NCBI GenBank assembly: GCA_963822435.1
Contig: CAWGHN010000004.1
Coordinates: 1,178,001-1,242,000 of the forward strand
DNA from: JAUYQR01 sp963822435
Lineage (GTDB): Bacteria > Pseudomonadota > Alphaproteobacteria > Rhodobacterales > Rhodobacteraceae
Direction of reading: 5' to 3'
Length of the DNA: 64,000 bases
The number at the start of each line of letters is the position of its first letter. Position 1 is the stretch's first letter. The position numbers and the translations under genes are program-made. Positions 41,255 through 48,941 of the stretch are shown here, in pieces. Under the pieces are notes generated by a model. The model worked only from the letters and a program-made list of their open reading frames with translations. It was not told the DNA's origin and did not search any database.

Positions 41255-41298
41255 ACGCCGCCCCTAGACACAGGCTCAACGACCACAAGAGGTGACCG

Positions 41299-42117
41299 AT
41301 GCTCGAAGTCAAAGGCGTGACGCGGCTGTTTGGCGCAAAGGCTGCCGTCGATCGGGTCAGCTTCACCGTCGACCGCCCGGCCTTTGTCGGCATCATCGGC
41401 CGCTCCGGCGCGGGAAAATCCACCTTCCTGCGCCTGATGAACCGCCTGATCGACGCCTCCGCAGGTGAAATCCTCGTCAACGGCCAAAACGTGCTGGCCC
41501 TGAAAAACGCCGGTGCCCGCGCCTGGCAAAGCCAATGCGCAATGATCTTCCAGCAGTTCAACCTCGTGCCCCGGATGGATGTGGCCTCGAACGTCCTGCA
41601 CGGCATCCTGAACCGCCGCTCCACCTTGCAGACCATGTTCAACCTCTGGCCGCAGGCCGACATCCTGCGCGCGCTCGACATCCTCGACCGCCTCGGCATT
41701 GCCGAACAGGCCCCGAAACGCGCCGAGGCGCTGTCGGGCGGCCAGCAGCAGCGCGTCGCCATTGCCCGTGCGCTGATGCAAGACCCCAAGATCATTCTTG
41801 CCGATGAACCCATCGCCTCGCTCGACCCGATGAACGCGCAGGTGGTGATGGACACGCTGCGCCGCATCAACCTCGAAGACGGGCGCATGGTTATCGCCAA
41901 CCTCCACACCCTCGATACGGCGCGCCGCTACTGCGACCGGGTGATCGGCATGCGCGACGGTCGCATCGTGTTTGACGGCACGCCCGACCAGCTATCCACC
42001 GGCGTCGCCCGCGAGATTTACGGCGCGGACGACACGTTCAACGAGGCGGCAACCTCGACCTCGATCCCCACCGATACCACAGCAGACCGCAGCTATGCGG
42101 ATCTGATGCTGTCGTGA
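41299..42117 (+). CDS. phnC: phosphonate ABC transporter ATP-binding protein
   Basis: ATPase of the PhnCDE phosphonate importer. The 272-residue protein has Walker A GRSGAGKSTFLRL (about 35-47), Q-loop FQQFNLVPRMD, signature LSGGQQQRVAIARAL (about 147-161) and Walker B IILADEP. The family-typical RSTLQTMFNLWP (about 112) and DPMNAQVVMDTLR also fit PhnC. It is first of phnC-D-E1-E2, with a GAGG ribosome site and Pho-box-like sites upstream. Confidence 0.97.
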   Translation: MLEVKGVTRLFGAKAAVDRVSFTVDRPAFVGIIGRSGAGKSTFLRLMNRLIDASAGEILVNGQNVLALKNAGARAWQSQCAMIFQQFNLVPRMDVASNVLHGILNRRSTLQTMFNLWPQADILRALDILDRLGIAEQAPKRAEALSGGQQQRVAIARALMQDPKIILADEPIASLDPMNAQVVMDTLRRINLEDGRMVIANLHTLDTARRYCDRVIGMRDGRIVFDGTPDQLSTGVAREIYGADDTFNEAATSTSIPTDTTADRSYADLMLS

Positions 42118-42158
42118 CCCCCCGACCACCAACCCCCGTTCTAACTCACGGAGAAATC

Positions 42159-43055
42159 ATGCAAAAGCTGCTGACTGCAACCGCACTTGTCGCCCTGACG
42201 GCCACCTCGGCCCTCGCGCAAGAGATCAAGGAATTCAACATCGGCATCCTCGGCGGCGAAAACGCCCAGGACCGCCTGACCTCGACCGAATGTTTCCGCG
42301 CCAAGGTCGAAGCCGCGCTTGGCGTGCCAGTCAAGGTGTTCACCCCCGCTGACTATGACGGTGTGATCCAGGGCCTTCTCGGCGGCACCCTCGACTATGC
42401 GTGGCTCGGCGCCTCGGCCTATGCCAAGACCCAGTTGACCGATCCCGAGGCGGTCGAGGTAAAGCTGACCAAGCAGAACGCCGACGGCTCCACCGGCTAC
42501 TACTCGATCGGCTTCACCCGCAAGGACACCGGCATCACCTCGATGGACGATGCCAAGGGCAAGGTCTTCGCCTTCGCCGACCCGAACTCCACCTCCGGCT
42601 ACCTCGTCCCCGGCGCCGAACTCTCGGCCAAATACGGCACCCTCGACGCCTACTTTTCCGAAGTGAAGATGTCCGGCGGCCATGAACAGACCATTGTCGG
42701 CGTCGCCAACGGTGATTTCGACGCCGGCGTGTCCTGGGCCGACGGCCTGGGCAACTGGGAAGACGGCTACAACTCGGGCGCGTTCCGCAAGGCAGCCGAT
42801 GCGGGCCTCGTCGACATGTCGAACTTGGTCGAAATCTGGCGCTCCACCCTGATCCCCGAAGGTCCGATGGTCGTGCGCAAGGCCCTGCCGCAGGACGTGA
42901 AGGACAAGGTCACCGCGCTGACCGCCGACCTGTGGGAAACCGATCCGGAGTGTGCCTACAACGTTGCTGCGGGCGAAGCCAAGGACTTCGTCCCGGTCGA
43001 GGCCTCGGCTTATGACGGCATCCTCGCCGCCCGCAAGATGCAGGAAGGCATGTAA
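42159..43055 (+). CDS. phnD: phosphonate ABC transporter, periplasmic binding protein
   Basis: A 298-residue periplasmic phosphonate receptor with signal peptide MQKLLTATALVALTATSALA cleaved before QEIKEFNIGILGGENAQDR. The PhnD pattern GTLDYAWLGASAYAKTQL, FADPNSTSGYLVPGAELS (conserved S/T anion-binding loop) and GDFDAGVSWADGLGNWEDGY is clear. Start at 42159 gives the signal peptide; the longer frame begins in the phnC stop region. It lies 41 bases after phnC. Confidence 0.97.
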   Translation: MQKLLTATALVALTATSALAQEIKEFNIGILGGENAQDRLTSTECFRAKVEAALGVPVKVFTPADYDGVIQGLLGGTLDYAWLGASAYAKTQLTDPEAVEVKLTKQNADGSTGYYSIGFTRKDTGITSMDDAKGKVFAFADPNSTSGYLVPGAELSAKYGTLDAYFSEVKMSGGHEQTIVGVANGDFDAGVSWADGLGNWEDGYNSGAFRKAADAGLVDMSNLVEIWRSTLIPEGPMVVRKALPQDVKDKVTALTADLWETDPECAYNVAAGEAKDFVPVEASAYDGILAARKMQEGM

Positions 43056-43115
43056 CCTTTTTCATGACGACCGGCCGGGCCTTGCAAAAGTCCCGGCCTT
43101 TTCTTTGGGGGAACC

Positions 43116-43994
43116 ATGGTCGACATCGCCTTCGGGCCAACGCCGGGCACACGCCCCGACACCGCCAACACCCGCGAAGCCTACCTCGAAATGATCCGCC
43201 GCAAGCGCATGTATGGCGGCGTCCTCCTCGTGATCTTCGTGGCCCTGATGGCCTCGGGCTGGATGCTGGCCGACACCCGCAACGCCGGCGGTTTCTGGAA
43301 CGGCTTGCCGCAGACCCTCGACTTCCCCTCCGAAGTGCTGACCGAAGCCTGGACCGACCGCGCCAACCTGCCGGCGCTGATCTGGGGCCACGTTCCCGCC
43401 CTGATCGAAACCCTGAACATCGCCGCCGTCGCCACCCTCCTCGGCGCATTGGCCGCGATGGCGCTGTCACTTCTGGCCACCCGCGGCCTTGCCCGCTGGC
43501 CCCGCGCGATCCCGCTCTTCCGCCGCATGATGGATGCCCTGCGCGCCATCCCGGAAATCGTCATCGCGCTGGTGCTGATCTACATCCTCGGCGGCGGCCC
43601 GGTCCCCGCCGTCATCGCCATCGCGCTTCACACTGGCGGTGCCCTCGGCAAGCTCTTCTCCGAAGCCGCCGAAAACGCCGACCTCAAGCCCGTCGAAGGC
43701 CTCGCCTCGGTCGGCGCCACCTGGTCACAGCGCATGTGGCTGGGCGTCATCCCGCAGGTCGCCCCGAACTGGCTCAGCTATGCCCTCCTGCGGTTTGAAA
43801 TCAACGTCCGCGCCAGCGCGATCCTCGGCTTTGTCGGCGAAGGTGGCATCGGCCACGACCTGAAACTGGCGATGCAATGGGGTCAGGGCCGCTATGACGA
43901 GGTCGTGGCGATCTTCCTACTCCTCTTCGCCGCCATCGTCGTCATCGACCGCATCTCCGACCACTACCGGACCAAACTGGTGAAGGGAACCTGA
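43116..43994 (+). CDS. phnE: phosphonate ABC transporter permease (PhnE1)
   Basis: A 292-residue membrane protein with about six helices. The N-terminal helix is at about 29-47, and the permease signature EAAENADLKPVEGLASVGAT occupies about 188-207, the EAA loop that meets PhnC. It ends 3 bases before phnE2, so PhnE1 and PhnE2 probably form a heterodimeric channel. A 60-base spacer separates it from phnD. Confidence 0.95.
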   Translation: MVDIAFGPTPGTRPDTANTREAYLEMIRRKRMYGGVLLVIFVALMASGWMLADTRNAGGFWNGLPQTLDFPSEVLTEAWTDRANLPALIWGHVPALIETLNIAAVATLLGALAAMALSLLATRGLARWPRAIPLFRRMMDALRAIPEIVIALVLIYILGGGPVPAVIAIALHTGGALGKLFSEAAENADLKPVEGLASVGATWSQRMWLGVIPQVAPNWLSYALLRFEINVRASAILGFVGEGGIGHDLKLAMQWGQGRYDEVVAIFLLLFAAIVVIDRISDHYRTKLVKGT

Positions 43995-43997
43995 GCC

Positions 43998-45323
43998 GTG
44001 ACGATGACCATGACCGCACCACCGCTGGCCGCCACGATCACCCACCGTTTCGCCGCGCGCCGTCGCATGGCCTTCGCCATCCCCGCCGCGATCCTTGCCT
44101 ACCTCATCTACGCAGCGATCAGCTTTGATCTTGCCGGCCTCGCCCAGCGCGCCCGCCTCGACAACGCGGCGATCCTGCTGTCCGACTTCTGGTCGCACAA
44201 GACCCACGTCACCCGTGACAACCGCTCCGGCGACGTGACCGTCGCGATCGAGGGCGAGGCCAAGGGCACCTACCCCTCCGGCATGCTGCCCGACTGGGTC
44301 ACCGTCACCGGCCCCGTCACCACGATCGACCTCGGAACCGGCCACAGCGTCACCTATGACGACGCCGGCGCCCGCATGGTCGTACCCGGCTACGGCACCA
44401 TCGACATCCGCCCCGTCGGCGGCAAACCCGTCCTGACCGCGCCGGAACCAATCCCCGACTGGATTTCGGTGTCGGAAAACAAGATCAGCGTTACCACCGA
44501 TGCCGGTCGGTTCAACTATTCCCGCTCAAAGGTCGAAACCTTCAAATACGAACCAGGGTGGGAACTGTGGTTCTTCACCCTCGACAGCCCGTTCCACGGC
44601 AAATCCCTCGGCCAGCTCGCCGCCCTCGCCACCACAGCCAACCGGATCGACCCCGCGCGTTCCAACCTCGGCTACATGGCCGCCGAATTCTGGACCAACA
44701 AGATGTGGCGCCACGGCGACGTTGCATGGGCCATTTTCGAAACCATCCTGATGGCCTTCCTCGGCACCATGACGGCCGCGCTGGTCGCCCTGCCTCTGGG
44801 CTTTCTCGCCGCGCGCAACTTCATGCCCCTCGGCCCCCTGCGCTTTGCCGCCCGCCGCGTGTTTGATTTCATCCGCGGCGTCGACGGGTTGATCTGGACC
44901 ATCATCCTCAGCCGCGCCTTCGGCCCCGGCCCGATGACCGGCGCCATCGCCATAGCGATCACCGATGCCGGCACCTTCGGCAAGACCTTCTCCGAGGCCT
45001 TGGAAAACATCGACGAAAAGCAGGTCGAAGGCATCCGCTCAACCGGCGCCAACGCGACCTTGCGCGCCCGCTTCGGGGTCATCCCGCAGATCACCCCGAT
45101 CCTCATCTCGCAGGTGCTCTACACCCTCGAATCCAACACCCGCAGCGCCACCGTGATCGGCGCCATCGTCGGCGGCGGCATCGGCCTCCTTTTGACGCAG
45201 GCGATCATAACGCAGAAGGATTGGGAAGAGGTTGCCTATTACATGGTCCTCATCGTGCTCATGGTCATGGCGATGGACAGCCTCTCCGGCTGGCTGCGCC
45301 GCAAACTGATCAAAGGCCCCTGA
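43998..45323 (+). CDS. phnE: phosphonate ABC transporter permease with periplasmic insert (PhnE2)
   Basis: A 441-residue second permease, much longer than PhnE1. After helix 1 (about 20-42, MAFAIPAAILAYLIYAAISF) there is a hydrophilic, probably periplasmic insert of about 170 residues (TRDNRSGDVTVAIEGEAKG, WISVSENKISVTTDAGRFNY); the permease core starts near 240 (IFETILMAFLGTMTAALVAL) with the EAA loop SEALENIDEKQVEGIRSTGA. Start is GTG at 43998; in-frame ATGs follow at codons 3 and 5. The insert could interact with PhnD. Downstream is the 1.1-kb repeat tract. Confidence 0.93.
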   Translation: MTMTMTAPPLAATITHRFAARRRMAFAIPAAILAYLIYAAISFDLAGLAQRARLDNAAILLSDFWSHKTHVTRDNRSGDVTVAIEGEAKGTYPSGMLPDWVTVTGPVTTIDLGTGHSVTYDDAGARMVVPGYGTIDIRPVGGKPVLTAPEPIPDWISVSENKISVTTDAGRFNYSRSKVETFKYEPGWELWFFTLDSPFHGKSLGQLAALATTANRIDPARSNLGYMAAEFWTNKMWRHGDVAWAIFETILMAFLGTMTAALVALPLGFLAARNFMPLGPLRFAARRVFDFIRGVDGLIWTIILSRAFGPGPMTGAIAIAITDAGTFGKTFSEALENIDEKQVEGIRSTGANATLRARFGVIPQITPILISQVLYTLESNTRSATVIGAIVGGGIGLLLTQAIITQKDWEEVAYYMVLIVLMVMAMDSLSGWLRRKLIKGP

Positions 45324-45463
45324 CGATGTGTGCCCGCCCTGTTCCGCCACCAGCGGCGGGTGCCGCGCCGCCTGCCCACGCCCAGCGCCAACCGCTTCCA
45401 ACGGACCAGGACACCAAGGACCAATCCAACTCAGACCGGATCACCTCGGCCCGGTCGGTCTGG

Positions 45464-45583
45464 CTTGGGCCAGTCCCGCTTGCCCCAGTGCGGCTTGGGC
45501 CAGTCCAACTCGCGCCAGCCCAACTCGGGCCAGTCCAACTCGCGCCAGTCCAACTCGGGCCAGTCCAACTCGGGCCAGTTCCT
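45464..45583. repeat. 15-bp minisatellite, eight tandem copies
   Basis: Eight consecutive units of consensus CTCGGGCCAGTCCAA. Units 5, 7 and most of 8 match it exactly or nearly, units 1-4 are more diverged (for example CTTGCCCCAGTGCGG). Because 15 is a multiple of 3, every frame reads as a pentapeptide repeat: LGPVQ, ASPTR or QSNSG forward, LDWPE on the minus strand. Related GGGCCA words continue degenerately to about 45830. Confidence 0.9.
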
Positions 45584-46080
45584 GTCCGATGCGATCACCT
45601 TGGACCCGTTCCTTTTGGGCCAGTTCACCTCCGGCGAACCCCTTCTCCATCCAACCTCTCCGTCCCCCCATTCTCAGGCCCGGCCCTCGGGCCCCCCGCT
45701 CCGGTCCGCCCCTCTCCAGCCCACTCCTCTCAAACCCGCGTCTCTCCCCCCCACTCTCAGGCCCGCCCCTTTCAGTCTCGCCACGCTCGGGCCAACCCCC
45801 TCACCCCCGGTGCAGCTTGGGCCACCCATGCTCCGCGAATTCCCTGTTCAACCCAGATCGGGCCGCCTCCAACCCGAACCCCCAGCCACCGTCTTTGCAC
45901 GCCACACAGATGCCCCAAACCCTCCGCGCCGCACTCCTGCCTCTGCGCGGCTATGGCTTGACCCCACCTCTTCCAAGGCTCAGCCCGCTGCGTCCCGCCG
46001 CGCCCCCTGCCTTGGCTCGACCACCAGGCACCAGGCATCAACGCCCACGCAATGCCACCGCCCAACCGCGCATCCAGACA

Positions 46081-46119
46081 GCGCAACCAGTCAGCGCAAC
46101 CAGTCAGCGCAACCAGTCA
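46081..46119. repeat. 13-bp triple tandem repeat
   Basis: Three exact copies of GCGCAACCAGTCA followed by a partial fourth (GCGC). It lies in the low-complexity tract between phnE2 and the acetyltransferase gene and is unrelated in sequence to the 15-bp repeat. Confidence 0.9.
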
Positions 46120-46320
46120 GCGCCTCCAGACCATACGTCCCGCCCCACCCCGCCGCCACCCTGCCGCCAAGCACCCAAGCGAAACACCCACGCCCTGCCC
46201 ACCCTCGATGCAGGTGCAATGTCGCCCATCTCAACCTCTCCCGGTTTCGGCCAGCCGGGACCTTTCGCCCGCAAACGCTCCCGCCGCGTCCCGATCCCTC
46301 CACCACCCCCCGAGGCGTGC

Positions 46321-46370
46321 TCTTTTCAAAAACACTCTCTGGGGGTGCGGGGGGCGAGGCGCCCCCCGCC
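46321..46370. repeat. dispersed palindromic repeat
   Basis: TCTTTTCAAAAACACTCTCT, then GGGGGT and a 9-bp hairpin GCGGGGGGC-GAGGC-GCCCCCCGC (46347-46369). It is the plus-strand version of the element at 1756-1797. It lies about 70 bases before the acetyltransferase start. Confidence 0.65.
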
Positions 46371-46438
46371 AACGCCTTCCCCCAACACCCCCTCCGGGCC
46401 CCGCGAACCCCGCCTCTCCCGCGCCAAAAGGTAAATGA

Positions 46439-47116
46439 ATGCTGAAAGCCGACCCTCAACCCATTGAAATGCCTTACGCGGCAACCCTGTCCCACGGTGG
46501 GACACGCCTCTCGCCCGACGGGCCGACGATCCACTCCACGGCCCAGGTTGTGTCCTCTCATCTCGCCCCCTGGACCGAGGTGGGCGAGGGGTCGCGCGTC
46601 CTCAACTCCACTTTCGAAGCCTATGCCTACTGCGACCGTTTTGCCGATATCGCCAACACCACGGTGGGCCGCTTTTCCAACATCGCGGCGATGACGCGGA
46701 TCGGACCAACCGACCACCCCTTCACCCACGCAGCCCAGCACCACTTCCTCTACCGCTCGTCCAATTACTGGCCCGACACGCCGGACGATGCCGATTTCCT
46801 CGCCGCCCGCGCCGCCCGCCGCACCACCCTCGGCCCCGATTGCTGGATCGGCCACGGCGCGATCATCAAGCCCGATGTCAGCATCGGCACCGGCGCGATC
46901 GTCGCCTCTGGCGCAGTCGTGACCAAGGATGTCGCCCCCTTCATGATCGTCGCCGGCTGCCCCGCCACGCCGCTTCGCGCCCGCTTTTCGCAACCGGTCA
47001 TCGACCGCCTGCTGGCCCTCGCCTGGTGGAATTGGGATCACGCGCGCCTGCGTCGGGCCCTTCTCGATTTTCGCAGTCTGAAGGCCGAAGCCTTTCTCGA
47101 CGTCTACGGCGGCTAG
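46439..47116 (+). CDS. phosphonate-operon hexapeptide-repeat acetyltransferase
   Basis: A 225-residue left-handed beta-helix transferase matching the family found in phn operons (TIGR03308 type). Hallmarks: DRFADIANTTVGRFSNIAAM, TRIGPTDHPFTHAAQHHFLY with the conserved HP...H, GPDCWIGHGAIIKPDVSIG, GAVVTKDVAPFMIVAGCPA, and the C-terminal LAWWNWDHARLRRALLDFRS. Proposed to acetylate an amino-phosphonate or intermediate. Start at 46439 has AAGG 7 bases upstream. Its early codons contain the palindrome GTCCCACGGTGGGAC. Its stop overlaps the convergent phnF stop (CTAG). Confidence 0.9.
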   Translation: MLKADPQPIEMPYAATLSHGGTRLSPDGPTIHSTAQVVSSHLAPWTEVGEGSRVLNSTFEAYAYCDRFADIANTTVGRFSNIAAMTRIGPTDHPFTHAAQHHFLYRSSNYWPDTPDDADFLAARAARRTTLGPDCWIGHGAIIKPDVSIGTGAIVASGAVVTKDVAPFMIVAGCPATPLRARFSQPVIDRLLALAWWNWDHARLRRALLDFRSLKAEAFLDVYGG

Positions 47117-47814
47117 TCCGGGCTGACGGTCAGCGTCACCCGCTCGCCTGCAAACCAGGTCGTGCCATGTTCCACCGGCACCCCTTCCGCATCGACATTG
47201 ACCGCAACCGACCGCAGCACCGCCGCCCCCTCGGCCACCTGCAGCGCCATCGCCAGCACCGCCGGCGCGGACTGCGCGGTCAACTGGGTCTCGGCGCGGG
47301 TATAATCCGGCAAGCCGCAGGCCCGCAGCGCGTCCGTGATCGATCCATGCGCCCGGATGGCGGCGGGCAGGTCGGGAAACCTGGCAGCCGGAAACACTGA
47401 CCGGAACGCAGCCAAAGGGTGGCCATCCGCCAGCGACACGCCCGCGACGACATGCACCTGCGATCCTGCCACCAGCCCCAATCCCAGCGCCTCGGCAGCC
47501 GTCGCCGGGCGGGTGTCAACGCTTCGGATCTGGCGTGACGGCGTGCGCCCCTCTGCCGCGATGATCTGGTGAAAGCGCACCCGCCGACCCAGCGGATATA
47601 CCGTCGGGCGCGCGGTCACAAAGACCCCCGCCCCCCGCCGCGAATGCACCAGCCCCTGACCCGCAAGGTCCGCCAGCGCACGCCGCACGGTGTGGCGGTT
47701 GACGCCGAACCGCTGTGCCAGAACGGCCTCGGTCGGCAAGCGCGCCCCGGGGGGATAGGCCCCTCCAGCGATCTCGTCGCGCAACGTGTCAGCGATCTCG
47801 GACCAGACTGCCAA
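47113..47814 (-). CDS. phnF: phosphonate regulator PhnF, GntR/HutC family
   Basis: A 233-residue transcription factor: GntR winged-helix at 1-70 (IADTLRDEIAGGAYPPGARL, RFGVNRHTVRRALADLAGQG) and a UTRA effector-binding domain from about 85 (VRFHQIIAAEGRTPSRQIRS). Start is TTG at 47814, with AGGA 7 bases upstream; no ATG or GTG alternative fits the domain start. It diverges from phnG across a 117-base region that holds candidate PhnF and PhoB sites, so it probably represses the C-P lyase genes until a phosphonate-derived effector binds. Confidence 0.92.
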   Translation of the reverse strand: MAVWSEIADTLRDEIAGGAYPPGARLPTEAVLAQRFGVNRHTVRRALADLAGQGLVHSRRGAGVFVTARPTVYPLGRRVRFHQIIAAEGRTPSRQIRSVDTRPATAAEALGLGLVAGSQVHVVAGVSLADGHPLAAFRSVFPAARFPDLPAAIRAHGSITDALRACGLPDYTRAETQLTAQSAPAVLAMALQVAEGAAVLRSVAVNVDAEGVPVEHGTTWFAGERVTLTVSPD

Positions 47815-47823
47815 GGGAGGTTC

Positions 47824-47841
47824 CTGTCACCAAAAATTCAC
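47824..47841 (+). promoter_or_regulatory. Pho box between phnF and phnG
   Basis: CTGTCAC (47824-47830), spacer CAAA, AATTCAC (47835-47841). The first half-site is an exact consensus and the second matches 4 of 7, with the standard 11-bp period. It lies about 90 bases upstream of phnG. Confidence 0.5.
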
Positions 47842-47880
47842 AACTCTCCGATTGCCGCAGGGGGGCACGGTCGGTAGTAT

Positions 47881-47896
47881 TTGTCTAGTTGTATAG
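47881..47896. promoter_or_regulatory. direct repeat TTGTCTAG-TTGTATAG, possible PhnF operator
   Basis: Two adjacent 8-bp copies differing at one base, located 36 bases upstream of phnG in the phnF-phnG divergent region. GntR/HutC regulators often bind sites with GTNTA-like half-sites; TTGTATAG could also serve as a promoter -10 region. Assignment is inferred from position. Confidence 0.4.
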
Positions 47897-47931
47897 GCCG
47901 GCAGGCACCTTCGCAAGTTGTTGAGGATCAG

Positions 47932-48375
47932 ATGACCCAGCCCCTGACCAAAGACCGCCAGACCTGGATGTCGGTGCTGGCCAAAGCCAATCCCGGGCGA
48001 CTGGCGCAATTGCTTCCCGCCCTGCCCGATCACCGCTTCCTGCGCGCGCCAGAGGTAGGGGCCGTCATGGTCCGGGGCCGTATCGGTGGCACGGGCGAGG
48101 CGTTCAACCTTGGCGAAATGACGGTCACGCGCGCCTCGGTGCAATTGTCCACCGGCCCGGTTGGTCACGCCTGGGTGCAGGGTCGCGACAAGGCACACGC
48201 GACGCGCGCGGCCATTGTCGACGCTTTGATGCAGACCGACGCCGCCCCGGAAACCGGAGCGGCAATCGTGGACGTCCTTGCCAAAGAGGCCGCCGTGGTC
48301 ACAGCCACCCGCGCCGCCCGTGCGGCGACGACCAAGGTCGATTTCTTCACCCTTGTCCGCGGAGAAGACACATGA
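47932..48375 (+). CDS. phnG: C-P lyase core subunit PhnG
   Basis: A 147-residue subunit of the PhnGHIJ core, which with PhnI transfers the phosphonate onto ATP-derived ribose triphosphate. Recognisable: RQTWMSVLAKANPGRLAQLL, FLRAPEVGAVMVRGRIGGTG, FNLGEMTVTRASVQLSTGPV and GHAWVQGRDKAHATRAAIVD. Start at 47932 has GAGG at 6 bases; the frame upstream crosses the regulatory region. It overlaps phnH by ATGA. Confidence 0.97.
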   Translation: MTQPLTKDRQTWMSVLAKANPGRLAQLLPALPDHRFLRAPEVGAVMVRGRIGGTGEAFNLGEMTVTRASVQLSTGPVGHAWVQGRDKAHATRAAIVDALMQTDAAPETGAAIVDVLAKEAAVVTATRAARAATTKVDFFTLVRGEDT

Positions 48376-48941
48376 CGGCAGCCAGCCTCACAGGCGGTTT
48401 CACCGCCGCCCCGCAGCAGTCTGCGCAAGCCTTCCGCGCCATCCTCGAGGCAATGGCGCGGCCCGGCACCATTCACCTCGTGGCCGGCGCATTGCCGCCT
48501 CCGCCGCTGTCAGTCGCGGCCGGTGTTGCGCTTTTGACGCTGGCCGATGCCACCACGCCGCTGCACCTTGCCGGCACCGCAGACTGCGCCGAGGTGCGCA
48601 ACTGGATATCGTTTCACATTGGCGCGCCCCTTGTCGCGGCCGGGGATGCCGATTTTGCCCTTGGCACCTGGGATGCATTGCAGCCCGTGACCCGCTTTCG
48701 CATCGGTACGCCCGATTATCCCGACCGTTCAGCCACGCTGATCGTCGAGGTGGACCGTCTGGTTGCCCACGGCGCCTGCCTGACCGGACCGGGCGTCGAG
48801 ATGGTTTCCTGGCTCAGCCTGCCTGAAACCACCGCCTTCCGCGCGAACCGGGCGCAGTTTCCGCTGGGCTTCGATTGCCTGTTCACCTGCGGCACCCGGC
48901 TTGCCGGGCTGCCCCGATCCACCCGAGTGGAGGCGATCTGA
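48372..48941 (+). CDS. phnH: C-P lyase core subunit PhnH
   Basis: A 189-residue core subunit that dimerises in the PhnGHIJ complex. Family features: GGFTAAPQQSAQAFRAILEA, MARPGTIHLVAG near the N-terminus, ALLTLADATTPLHLAG, and the C-terminal PLGFDCLFTCGTRLAGLPRS. It overlaps phnG by 4 bases and its stop overlaps the phnI start (TGATG). Confidence 0.96.
   Translation: MTAASLTGGFTAAPQQSAQAFRAILEAMARPGTIHLVAGALPPPPLSVAAGVALLTLADATTPLHLAGTADCAEVRNWISFHIGAPLVAAGDADFALGTWDALQPVTRFRIGTPDYPDRSATLIVEVDRLVAHGACLTGPGVEMVSWLSLPETTAFRANRAQFPLGFDCLFTCGTRLAGLPRSTRVEAI

Larger units (their letters stand above)
45324..46438. other. 1.1-kb low-complexity tract within the phn operon (no confident gene)
   Basis: Between phnE2 and the phn acetyltransferase the plus strand is strongly C-rich and almost free of stop codons in all three forward frames (open frames of about 211 residues from 45326 and about 370 residues in the other two). 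All are Pro/Ser/Arg-rich with no recognisable domain. It contains a 15-bp minisatellite (45464-45583), later GGGCCA-type degenerate copies, a 13-bp triple repeat (46081-46119) and a dispersed hairpin repeat (46321-46370). The open frames look like a result of base bias and repeat expansion. No RNA or promoter was recognised. Confidence 0.7.

Noticed and set aside
45464..45583. possible CRISPR array or iteron origin
   Set aside because: 15-bp units are contiguous without spacers, and there is no cas or replication initiator gene nearby.
45328..46445. two overlapping plus-strand open frames of about 370 codons each
   Set aside because: Both cover the low-complexity tract, have equal length in different frames and lack any domain. 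Base bias explains them better than coding, although the tract itself is reported as a finding.
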